Below, in pieces: positions 37,801-44,158 of a stretch of DNA of 64,000 nt. This DNA is from CAZJHX01 sp964545715 (GTDB lineage Bacteria; Myxococcota_A; UBA9042; GCA-2863065), in contig CAZJHX010000004.1 of assembly GCA_964545715.1 (NCBI GenBank), positions 114,772 through 178,771 on the forward strand, given 5' to 3'. The notes under the pieces are model-generated. The model saw only the letters and a list, made by a program, of their open reading frames with translations, made no database searches and had not been told where the DNA came from. The stretch's first letter is position 1; each line of letters starts with the position of its first letter. Position numbers and translations under genes: made by a program.

Positions 37801-39600
37801 CCGTCCAACGCGGATCTGCATCTGGGCGAGGGCCTGGACGGCATCGATGACGTGCGGCTGTGGCGTGTCCCTCGCACGGCGGCGCAGGTCGGGGGCGAGA
37901 GCCGCATTATCGGCACAAACTTCTACCTGGACACCGATCTGATCGCGCGCTGGCAGTTCGACTGGGACGAGGCGGGCACGGCCGCGTACGACTCCCGCTT
38001 CAACCAGGTCGGCGCCAAGGGCATGCACGGCGCGTACAAGGGTGGGGCGGCGCCGGTCATCGACCTGGACGACTCCAACAACATCTTCTTCAAGCTGCTG
38101 ATGTCGGTGAACAACCCGCTGTCCAGCGGTCTGGGCTTCCGCGTCGGCATCGACTTCGACCTGTTTCTGCCCTGGCTGGATTTCACCGCCCGCGGCGAAG
38201 CGAATGTGGCGCTGGGCGTGGCGGGCGGCAGCGTATACCTCCGCGAGTTCACGCTGCTGCCGCTGGGCCCGTTCGGCAACTTCATGCTCAGCGGCGCAGG
38301 TCCCAACCTGATCGAGCACGACTTTGACGACGGCTTCTACGCGGCCGCAAATCTCGCCGCGTCGCCCTTGCCCGAGCTTGCGGCGACGTCACGCTTCAGC
38401 TTCGTGCACGCCAACGGCACCGAGGACATCATCGGCAAGGGCAACTTCGTGTTCGGCTGCACGCTGGCCCAGTGCACCAGCCCGCTGGAGTATCGGCTGG
38501 CGTTCGACACGCTGGTCGACCTGGCCGTCCCGCCGCCGTCGGTCGGTCCCGAGGTGCTCGGCTTCACCGCGGAGTCGAGCTTCACCACGGACGACCTGCA
38601 GTTCCACGGCACGGGCGAGGTCCGCGTCTTTGGCCTCACGCTGCTCAGCGGGCAGATCGAGATCGGCACGGCGGGTGCGCATCTGGTGAGCGAGCTGACG
38701 GTCCCGGACCTGCCCTTCTGCAAGATGGGCAAGATCGCGGGTCTGGAGATGGACCTGGACTACCAGCCACTGCGCCTGTGCTCGATCGGCTCGTTTGCCA
38801 CGCCGATCCCGATCTTTGGCCCCAGCTTCTCCGGCACCGTCGACACCTGCATCGGGCACGACCCGTACATCAAGTTTCACGGCCTCGCCAACGCCGGCTC
38901 CCTGCTCGGCATCCCGCTGGGCAACCTGGACGTGACGGTGCAGACAGGCCAGAGCATCCCGACGGGCATCGCGATTCATGACGCCAACCTGAGCATCCCG
39001 CTGCTCTTCGACGGGCACCTGAGCGGGTTCCTGTTCGGCATCAGCAACTTCGACCTCAACGGCAGCAGCAACCTGAACATCCCGGGTGGCGAGATCAGCA
39101 CCACCCTCAAGTTCAACCAGACCGGCATCGACGTGACCGGCCACCTGGAGTTCGGCCCGCTCATCGACACCAACATCAGTGGCCACTTCACAAGCCTGTC
39201 GAACTGGAGCGTTACCGGCAACACCGACGTCAGCTTCTTCGGCCTCGTCGACCTCGCCGGCCAGATCACGCTGCGCGGCAGCGGCATCGATTTCAACGGC
39301 AACCTGAAGGTCTTCGGCAAGTCCGCCACCGTGTCGGGCGACATCGACGGTCCGTTCGACTTCAAGTTCGAGGGCAGCCTCGGCAACGCCAGCATCGCGG
39401 GCTTCGGCATCAAAAACATCGACGTCACTCTTGAGGGCAAGGGCGGCGGCAACCTCAAGTTCTCTTTCGACGGCACGTACTCGTTTACGATTCTCAAGAA
39501 GACGTTCGACATCGACGTCGGCGGCAGCGTCGAGGGCGGCCCGAGTGACTTCCCTCAGCTGTGCGTCAAGGTCTCCGTCGTGAAGTTCTGCGTACCCTAG
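31891..39600 (+). CDS. 2,569-residue lipoprotein: 8-Cys tandem repeats, LamG-like domain, long beta-rich C-terminal region
   Basis: Starts at the ATG at 31891. The signal ends LGFAAIIGC with Cys26 lipidated. After an about 200-residue N-terminal domain come four tandem Cys-rich repeats (32632-33410). Long beta-strand-rich stretches of Thr/Val/Gly/Leu follow, with no family I recognise. A LamG/concanavalin-like domain lies near 37480-37900 (TLEVWVLDDDGDGLAMR, GEWVHLAVTMHP, VKLYVDGAIV, IDDVRLWRVPRTAAQ). The last 600 residues are again beta repeats (FNGNLKVFGKSATVSGDI) ending VSVVKFCVP. It has no MYXO-CTERM tail, so anchoring is by the N-terminal lipid. It is probably a surface adhesin or matrix protein; partial similarity to lipid-transfer (AsmA-like) beta grooves is possible but unproven. 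Its stop overlaps the convergent glycosidase stop. Confidence 0.82.
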   Translation: MQGLVCAVRRATLTCVCLGFAAIIGCSVPTSGPPVQAPDVSSEVFGVPLPAVAPVAIPRLTQHPFEAHAGGYVVANPPAGVTVDFTAEQVLARPLEGDWEVAWSVVSSGRAGAMTPLPDVAPVPGDCGGSPCAGRLEYRRDGALEWYENTLHGVQQGFELLARPAGDGPFIIRMAVTTALAPSLRDEGRSVVWSSAGALAFVLGDLKVLDSAGANVSARFRLRADGVDIVIEDADAQWPLSVDPFGSVCEDSWCSDGDSSTSDHCQGQDSDGNNDCQNLFIAAFEGQGCQWGAFCCPDMRYHATCAGKPTTADCPNDWCGDGDKTTADECSDFAAGSGTFHCDHTLDVTLVGAACESGEYCCDGLVAATCDGVPTPSAKKCSDSWCNDGDETTRGICSQVGNGKHTCSYELDVAMVGKSCSDGEFCCHGTVAATCSDNSPKQDCDDGWCNDGDPSTLDDCYDFSPQDHTHKCAYTFNPAADGAPCSYGLYCCDGVIDESCGPAPACVVSMNDAGEGCPDTAAICGASFAGGLGCQPDTIGTCQDSSPRVFKIDPSAALTVTFEDDVSELEFFLGHADGASALMVLKDAAGDPVGDPIASSACGSSAPSSLEITPAAGVRSLTVTATGGAAFLDSLRTNLTGDGVPEGTDPTIVEEIFGDFGSGWIIEGDTSGDTFTVIVTGVINDGPFAGITVTGTATKVEAAPMGGGGGSSDVTWCVTGATDVDAGPYQLLNTAISICKGQPWDLAGTIVLEGESAPYTGTYDDFPAQTFDLSVAAISLLGLPVTTLTLEHTYGGASVALTGFTTVGDGGAGLGASFVGTLTPGQDATLPLTLTVNWTPLAGHALTVSAATGTLNRVGSAVSADLSASFTDVALGTVTLPALTVQASYASNALTVLSATASGSFPPLGSITASGLLKSGSLCLEGAANKSFPSSGIPLEVEICLLDSGAAVSTLTAFVEGGPVQPVGAVSRLEGTPDASGTLCLTGDTSRTVPGNGETIGVEVCLNGSATAVTSTIFMAPIDAPLFGTLQAAGTWNQSQDLACLGAATPLDFPGDGGEVTFEMCLGNKLTTLASARFATTLDDGAGGTVQLKGVLNGNQLCMDGAAAGPGLFANTSLTATVCIDLKNLAKPVYGKVSLTGAVQVPGFGSVALTTDVSKPGETCFKGTVSGDTSWMPPGAVLHGIVASTCLVAGAFTPFQLEIFATFGTGDSAVTLRMAGEISNNNGAFSLSVGLAPLCGAAGCTFDIDCIGSTCAQTWTPFADLPGVPDEVKNLGFNKLSGTFARKADGTVQLEAVTGIAIADGAAIIPGVVELNKIVTGVRFSTGGSFEVTLGGEASFDLIELEVDVQLEGKVGTDVLQLTGKVVGDVPIIEPFEFFAGPGAFVLDFNGASVQLQADLKKATAQLTLSTSTTLTLLGNTADVAIQGQARLGGAAGTVFTVGGLIDQFVLNVAGNDIHLGKGQQIVIIASTSIVEDYKLDTNGNLFDGLELDIGLLDTGLTLIAKADLVPLQKLFPGASTELKIVISGLTKFRITGKLNLDWVLVPPSFKFPSINSVVVNGVNVSILVDAANVEISLGGAVSFTPIRSDGTIQDELTGTANLKIDSQGAPGGDILLDGLWLEPFFLPCFGLQNPGFTIKIDLKSSPAIYPKSLGYNGQIYFLKEGDWPDEIPLDSTGSPIVPDNVFTAGATLYYDTTPSQSGICFFGACVPLTPLLVRFDRQNIALSDIPLVLNKLLDGFRTFASVVPGMQDLLQALPSADKVLSAVDFSPVDVKLNQALFYLSTHTFIQFGLPFTAGVRARFDATLTGPDGDPKDVLLEGYLDPTGMKMEGSVDPFQMLPGFTVVGDPMRRHAGLNGGEVLVPHEFDMDKALTLEVWVLDDDGDGLAMRREASYGGFRLGLDAGAAFVRLNQGGEIREVRTPAGTVPPGEWVHLAVTMHPIDQTVKLYVDGAIVEGTFEVGLPYTLHGPSNADLHLGEGLDGIDDVRLWRVPRTAAQVGGESRIIGTNFYLDTDLIARWQFDWDEAGTAAYDSRFNQVGAKGMHGAYKGGAAPVIDLDDSNNIFFKLLMSVNNPLSSGLGFRVGIDFDLFLPWLDFTARGEANVALGVAGGSVYLREFTLLPLGPFGNFMLSGAGPNLIEHDFDDGFYAAANLAASPLPELAATSRFSFVHANGTEDIIGKGNFVFGCTLAQCTSPLEYRLAFDTLVDLAVPPPSVGPEVLGFTAESSFTTDDLQFHGTGEVRVFGLTLLSGQIEIGTAGAHLVSELTVPDLPFCKMGKIAGLEMDLDYQPLRLCSIGSFATPIPIFGPSFSGTVDTCIGHDPYIKFHGLANAGSLLGIPLGNLDVTVQTGQSIPTGIAIHDANLSIPLLFDGHLSGFLFGISNFDLNGSSNLNIPGGEISTTLKFNQTGIDVTGHLEFGPLIDTNISGHFTSLSNWSVTGNTDVSFFGLVDLAGQITLRGSGIDFNGNLKVFGKSATVSGDIDGPFDFKFEGSLGNASIAGFGIKNIDVTLEGKGGGNLKFSFDGTYSFTILKKTFDIDVGGSVEGGPSDFPQLCVKVSVVKFCVP
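32632..33410 (+). repeat. Four tandem 8-Cys repeats of about 62-66 residues
   Basis: Each unit starts C-x2-x-W-C-x-D-G-D (DSWCSDGDSST, NDWCGDGDKTT, DSWCNDGDETT, DGWCNDGDPST) and ends with a GxFCC/YCC pair and a further Cys. The fixed cysteine spacing suggests a small disulfide-bonded fold. I do not recognise it as a named domain. Confidence 0.75.
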
Positions 39601-41783
39601 CGGGGCGTCAGCTCTACCGTGAGGTCGCCGTCGACCTCGATGGTCTCAGTGGCGCGGTGGTCGCCGGCGCGCACCTCCACGGTGTAGCGCCACGGGGGCA
39701 CGTGCCAGAGCACTACAACGCCCTGGTCGTCGCTGGTCTGAGCGGCGACGCGCGTCCCGTCCTCAAGGAACATATCGACAGCGGCGGCGGCGATGGGTGT
39801 GCCCGAGTCGGTTTGCACTTCGAGGCGCAGGTGGTGCAGCGGGGCGTCGGCAAACATGCCCGCGGTGGTTAGAAACGCGTTCTTGGGGACGCGGTTGCGG
39901 TCTACGATGCCCTTCAGGTTGTGAAAGGGCACCGGGTTGGGCGTGATGTCGGCGGGAAACTCGCTGGAGCGCAGGTGCTCTCGCGTCGGGGAGATGAAGT
40001 CCGCCGCCAGCCAGATGAAGCCGCCGCTCATGTAGTCCTTGTCACGCGTGATCGCCCAGGTCTGCTGCAGGTAATCCGCCTGGAAATCCTCGGTGTACTG
40101 CGGCGCCTCGGCCGGGTTGGGGCCCGGGTGCCGGCTTCCGGGAACGGCGCCGGCGCCGAATTCGCCCAGCACGATCGGCTTGTCTACGAAGCGACCGGCC
40201 GTGGCCTCCAGAAATCCTTCCAGGTGGCTGGGGGCGCCCGTGTACCAGCCGAAGTACGGATTGAGCATCACCACGTCCGCGTCGGGATCGTCCGCCATGT
40301 TGTCGTAGTGGATTCGGGCGTAGGTCACCAGGCGGGTCGGATCCAGACTCTTTGCCTTGGCGTAGAGCGCGCTGTTGAAGTCGTCGTGGCCGACCGGCTC
40401 GGGCTCGTCGCCTGCGCTCCAGATGACGATGGACGGGTGATTTCGATCACGTATGACCATGCGCGCCATGTAGTCCAGGGACAACGCCAGGACCTCGTCG
40501 GTCTCCATCTCTTCGTGCGTCAGCGCGATGGCCGGGATCTCCTCGCAGACCAGGAACCCGAGCTCGTCCGCCAGGTCGTAGATCATCGGCGCGTTGGGAT
40601 AGTGCGCTGTACGGATGGCGTTGACGTTGGCCGCCTTCAGCTGCGCCAGATCGGCACGGTACTGCGCCTCGGTCAGCGTGCGACCGGCCATCGGGTACTC
40701 GTCGTGCCGGTTTACGCCGCGGAACACGATTGGCTCGCCGTTGACGAAGATGCGCCGCCCCTCGACGGTGATCTCGCGCACACCGAACCGGACCTCTGCG
40801 GCGTCCAGCCCGTCGGTTGGGGCGGCGGACAGCGCAGCGTGCAGCGGGGGCTCGGCGCCGGGCTTGTATGCGACGATGGACGGAGCCGGTTCACCCAAGG
40901 CCGCGGCCGGGATCAGCTCTACGTGGGCGCGGTGCAGCACGGGATGATCCGGACTCCACGAGGCGGCGCCCGGCACGGTCAGCTGCAGTGTAACCTCCGT
41001 ATAGGCGGCACCTGGCGCATGCAGCGGCGACGACGCAGACGCCAACACGGCGTCGTCGGTGGCGCTGAGCACGCTGACGCGGACATCCAACCCGATCGGG
41101 TCTGCGCCCGCGTTCAGCACGGTCGCGGTTACATCCACCGAGGCCGAGTCACCGACCGGCGCCCCGCGCGCAAAGATGTCGTGGACGGAGACCGCCGGCA
41201 GGGTCTCCAACGTCACGCCCCGGTGTACGCCGCTGAAGATCCAGTAGTCGTAGCGCATCAGCGCGGGTGGCACGGTGAGGTTCGAGTGGGTGTTGATCGT
41301 CTCGACGCGCACCGCCAGCACGTTGTCTTCCGCCGCGGATATGTGGTCCCCGACCGGCAGTTCGAACGGTAGAAAGTCGCCCTCGTGCTCCCCGAGAAAC
41401 GTGCCATTGAGCCAGACCATCGCGTGGTAGTTGACGGCTCCGAAACGTAGGACGCGAACGCCGTCGCCCTCCCCGGCCGCAAAGCGCGTGCGATACCAGC
41501 CAACGCCGTCGTAGTCGTTTGGCGCGCCGGGGACCGGGGTGTCGCGGTACAGGTAGTTCCAGGCGCCGGGCACGGTGATCGGCTGCCAGGTGCTGTCGTC
41601 CGCATCCACCGCGTACCAGTCCCCTGCCTGTCCCACGTCGTCCGGGTCCGCCTTGAAGCGCCAGGCGCCATCCAGGGATTGGACGGCGCGCACCGCCTGA
41701 GGAGCAGCCGCCGGCGCCGGCATATCGGCTTCCCCACCGCAGCCGGCCATCACGACCAGCGCCAGGGCGAGCCACCGACTCAT
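39597..41783 (-). CDS. Glycoside hydrolase family 2 lipoprotein (beta-glucuronidase/galactosidase-like)
   Basis: 728 residues from the ATG at 41781-41783 (MSRWLALALVVMAGC, lipobox). The GH2 layout is complete: a sugar-binding jelly roll (DGAWRFKADPDD, NYHAMVWLNGTFLGEHEGD), an Ig-like domain, a TIM barrel (FRGVNRHDEYP, IRTAHYPNAP) and an extra C-terminal beta domain. The acid/base Glu is near residue 460 in IWSAGDEPEP and the nucleophile Glu near 541 in VLGEFGAGA. In most GH2 enzymes the acid/base Glu follows an Asn; here it follows Asp. This is a surface or periplasmic exo-glycosidase with unknown substrate. Its ATG overlaps the TGA of the upstream oxidoreductase gene (ATGA), so the two are probably translated together. 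Confidence 0.9.
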   Translation of the reverse strand: MSRWLALALVVMAGCGGEADMPAPAAAPQAVRAVQSLDGAWRFKADPDDVGQAGDWYAVDADDSTWQPITVPGAWNYLYRDTPVPGAPNDYDGVGWYRTRFAAGEGDGVRVLRFGAVNYHAMVWLNGTFLGEHEGDFLPFELPVGDHISAAEDNVLAVRVETINTHSNLTVPPALMRYDYWIFSGVHRGVTLETLPAVSVHDIFARGAPVGDSASVDVTATVLNAGADPIGLDVRVSVLSATDDAVLASASSPLHAPGAAYTEVTLQLTVPGAASWSPDHPVLHRAHVELIPAAALGEPAPSIVAYKPGAEPPLHAALSAAPTDGLDAAEVRFGVREITVEGRRIFVNGEPIVFRGVNRHDEYPMAGRTLTEAQYRADLAQLKAANVNAIRTAHYPNAPMIYDLADELGFLVCEEIPAIALTHEEMETDEVLALSLDYMARMVIRDRNHPSIVIWSAGDEPEPVGHDDFNSALYAKAKSLDPTRLVTYARIHYDNMADDPDADVVMLNPYFGWYTGAPSHLEGFLEATAGRFVDKPIVLGEFGAGAVPGSRHPGPNPAEAPQYTEDFQADYLQQTWAITRDKDYMSGGFIWLAADFISPTREHLRSSEFPADITPNPVPFHNLKGIVDRNRVPKNAFLTTAGMFADAPLHHLRLEVQTDSGTPIAAAAVDMFLEDGTRVAAQTSDDQGVVVLWHVPPWRYTVEVRAGDHRATETIEVDGDLTVELTPR

Positions 41784-43075
41784 CCGATGACCGTCCCGGT
41801 CGAGGCCAGCCCGCCGCGCAGGCGCGACAAGAACCGGGTATCCACAGCGCGTCCGATCCGCGGCAGCTCCAAAGTGATGGGCTTCGCGTCCAGGTCCCGA
41901 CCTTCGGCATGCGCCGAAAGCTGCCGGGCGACCAGGGCGCCCAATACGGGGGCGGTCTTGAACGACGATCCGCTGGAGCCGATGCACACGAAATAGCCGG
42001 GCCGATCCGTGCGGTCCACGATCGGATACCAGTCGAGCACAGTGACGTCGTACAGAGCCGCCGTTCCCTGCTTTCGCCCGCGCCGGACCGCCGGAAAGCG
42101 CTTCATCAGGCGCAGGGATTGGCGCTCGAAGCAGGCTTGGCTGGCCACGGGCTGAAGCTGGTCGGCGTCGTCGTGCCAGACCCGATGCGGTGCATCGCAC
42201 TCGGGCTCGGTCGAGCCGATTATCAGCTGGCGCCCACCCCCTTCCGGGCGGAAGTAGATCCCGGAGTCCAGGTCACCGACGACCGGCACGGGCGACCCCG
42301 CTTCGGCGGTCCAGGCGGGGTTGGACACGGCATGCACCTCGCGCCGCAGCGCACGGGTCTGCAGCGGAAGCGCACAACCCACGAGCGCGTTGACCTGCGC
42401 CGAGTGCGGTCCGGCCGCGTTGACCAGCAGATCAGCCTCGACGGTGCCTCCGCCCTCCAGGCCCAGGATGAACCGCCCCCCCGGGTGCCGGACCTCGGTG
42501 ACGCCCCGGCCAAGCTGGAACGCAACGCCGATCGCCTCGCCCGCCAGACGCAGGTTGTGGGTGGCGACGGACGGGGAGACAACATATCCGGCGTCCGTCT
42601 CAAATACCGCGCCCTCGATCTGCCGTCCGGTCCCCTCGAAGAAGGCCGGATCGTCGGGCAGGCGCGGCGGGTGGTGCGCTGCCGTATCAAAGAAAGGAAA
42701 GCGCTGCGCCACCTGCTCGCGCGTGAGCGTCTCGACGTCCACGCCGGCGGCGCGCATGTGGCTCACCACCGCATGGATGTCAGCGGTCATCGCCGGCGGC
42801 ACCAGCAGCATCCCCGGCCGTTGAAAGACGGCCAGCTCGTCGTCGATGTCTCCGAGATACGCGCCCCAATCGGCCCAGATCTGCGCCGCCTCGTGGGCCA
42901 TGGCGATCATGCCCGGCTGCGAATAGAAGCGTCGCACAATGCCGCATGACGCCGAGGTCGACCCGTGTCCGACCGCCCCGTTGCGCTCGACCACGACGAC
43001 GTCGAACCCGCTCCGCCGCGCCTCCAGCGCAATGGCGCAGCCCAATACTCCGCCTCCGATAATCGCAACGCGCAC
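41780..43075 (-). CDS. FAD-dependent oxidoreductase of the DAO / sarcosine oxidase-like family
   Basis: 431 residues from the GTG at 43073-43075 (VRVAIIGGGVLGCAIALEAR, the FAD-binding GxGxxG). Other family marks are VVERNGAVGHGSTSASCG, where FAD is held in DAO enzymes, VNAAGPHSAQVNALVG, GSTEPECD, and a C-terminal GYFVCIGSSGSSFKTAPVLG that closes the flavin site. The family oxidises the C-N bond of amino acids or sarcosine, or a hydroxyl group, with O2 or an electron carrier; the substrate is not readable. There is no signal peptide, so it is cytosolic. A TAGGAC with TGA-type extension lies 6 nt before the GTG. Pairing of this gene with a GH2 lipoprotein is unusual. Confidence 0.88.
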   Translation of the reverse strand: MRVAIIGGGVLGCAIALEARRSGFDVVVVERNGAVGHGSTSASCGIVRRFYSQPGMIAMAHEAAQIWADWGAYLGDIDDELAVFQRPGMLLVPPAMTADIHAVVSHMRAAGVDVETLTREQVAQRFPFFDTAAHHPPRLPDDPAFFEGTGRQIEGAVFETDAGYVVSPSVATHNLRLAGEAIGVAFQLGRGVTEVRHPGGRFILGLEGGGTVEADLLVNAAGPHSAQVNALVGCALPLQTRALRREVHAVSNPAWTAEAGSPVPVVGDLDSGIYFRPEGGGRQLIIGSTEPECDAPHRVWHDDADQLQPVASQACFERQSLRLMKRFPAVRRGRKQGTAALYDVTVLDWYPIVDRTDRPGYFVCIGSSGSSFKTAPVLGALVARQLSAHAEGRDLDAKPITLELPRIGRAVDTRFLSRLRGGLASTGTVIG

Positions 43076-43081
43076 GCCGGA

Positions 43082-43087
43082 GTCCTA
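43082..43087 (-). promoter_or_regulatory. Candidate extended -10 before the FAD oxidoreductase
   Basis: TGATAGGAC on the minus strand is followed by TCCGGC and then GTG. The spacing again suggests a leaderless messenger; no ribosome site is visible. Confidence 0.3.
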
Positions 43088-43265
43088 TCACCCGCTGCTC
43101 ATCGGCGGTGTGACAAGCGTCAACCTGCCCGCGCTCGGCCCGTAGGGCGCTACCCGATCTGCCACTCAGACGCGCTGATGTACGGCGTCGTCATCTGGCT
43201 CAGGGCCTCCCAGATGGAGGCTATACCGTTATGTTGGCAGGCCCCACGGCGGTGCAGAGCGCGAC

Positions 43266-44081
43266 CTACTTCTTGCCCTCGCACTTCGTGATGTCGTTGA
43301 GGGTCTTGGCGGCCATCATGCACTCGAGCTCCGCAGGTTTGCTCTCCGTCTTGCACTTCTCGATCATCTTGGTCCGCTCCGCGTCGCTGAACATCTTGGC
43401 GGCCAGATCTTTGGGAAAGTTCGGGTCGGCCGTGGCCAGCGTCTTGAAGTGGTCCACCGCATTTTCACAGGTCGCCTTGCCCGGCGCCTTCTCAGCGGCC
43501 GGCGCCTTCGCCTCGGATTTGGGACTGTCCGATCCCCCGGCGGTGCCCATCTTGAAGTCGCTGGGCCCCGCGCACTCGGCCAATGTGGCGTTTGCATCGC
43601 CGGCGATCTCCGCGCGATACACGGTGTACTCACCCGTGCAGTCCGGATCCACGCGCGCCTCCAACACGGCGGTGGCGCCGTTCAGCGTTCCGCTCGAGAC
43701 GACGCGATACGCGGCATAGTGATTATCGTTGACCTGGAAGTTCAGTGACGACCAGGTCGCCGTCGCCCACTGACTGGTCTCCACCTCATGCTTGCCGTCC
43801 TTGCCGTCGCAGGCCTTGCCGGCGGGCGTCCACTCGTTGCTCTCGGGAAACTGGCAGGGCAGCTTCACGCCGGTCGATGCGGCTACTCGTGGTGCGGCGT
43901 AGTAGTTGGCGGCGCTCTTGTACAAGCGCTCGAGCCCGTCCTCGGCCTCGCTCTGAGCCGCCTTTGCAGCCGCGCTCTGCCCCGCCTTCTTCTCGTCGCT
44001 GCCCTCGCTCTTCTTCTTGCCGCAGCCACCCATGATCAGCAGGGCGACGCTCAGGGCCGTTACGATGGATCGTGTGCGCAT
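43266..44081 (-). CDS. Lipoprotein carrying a myxobacterial pilin-like C-terminal domain
   Basis: 271 residues from the ATG at 44079-44081, with GGAGAG three nt upstream. The signal ends ALLIMGGC. A Lys/Ala-rich linker follows, then a domain with KSAANYYAA, PCQFPESNEWTPAG, SQWATATWSSLNFQVND and NHYAAYRVVSSG. I recognise this as the globular domain found in myxobacterial type IV pilin-like proteins, in which paired Cys, the FP-WTP loop and the NF-DHYxxY segment recur. There is no prepilin N-terminus; it is replaced by a lipid anchor. The last 90 residues are an Ala/Lys linker and a helical, four-Cys end (CENAVDHF, MIEKCKTES, ECMMAAKTLND). Function unknown, possibly a pilus or pseudopilus accessory protein. 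Confidence 0.75.
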   Translation of the reverse strand: MRTRSIVTALSVALLIMGGCGKKKSEGSDEKKAGQSAAAKAAQSEAEDGLERLYKSAANYYAAPRVAASTGVKLPCQFPESNEWTPAGKACDGKDGKHEVETSQWATATWSSLNFQVNDNHYAAYRVVSSGTLNGATAVLEARVDPDCTGEYTVYRAEIAGDANATLAECAGPSDFKMGTAGGSDSPKSEAKAPAAEKAPGKATCENAVDHFKTLATADPNFPKDLAAKMFSDAERTKMIEKCKTESKPAELECMMAAKTLNDITKCEGKK

Positions 44082-44123
44082 CAACTCTCCGTCTGTCTTG
44101 TCGTGATGTTTTGAGGAGGTGCA

Positions 44124-44152
44124 GCTATCTCACGCGCCGATCCGGCGGTCAA
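44124..44152 (-). promoter_or_regulatory. Candidate promoter for the pilin-domain lipoprotein
   Basis: TTGACC (44147-44152) and GATAGC (44124-44129) on the minus strand are separated by 17 nt. The -35 fits 5 of 6 positions of the standard sigma-70 consensus and the -10 fits 3 of 6. It lies in the 77-bp gap after the WD40 gene, so the lipoprotein may also be read through from that gene. Confidence 0.35.
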
Positions 44153-44158
44153 GACGGC

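Noticed and set aside
43088..43265. Short open frames in the gap between the oxidoreductase and the pilin-domain lipoprotein
   Set aside because: No ribosome site, no signal and no motif; treated as non-coding.
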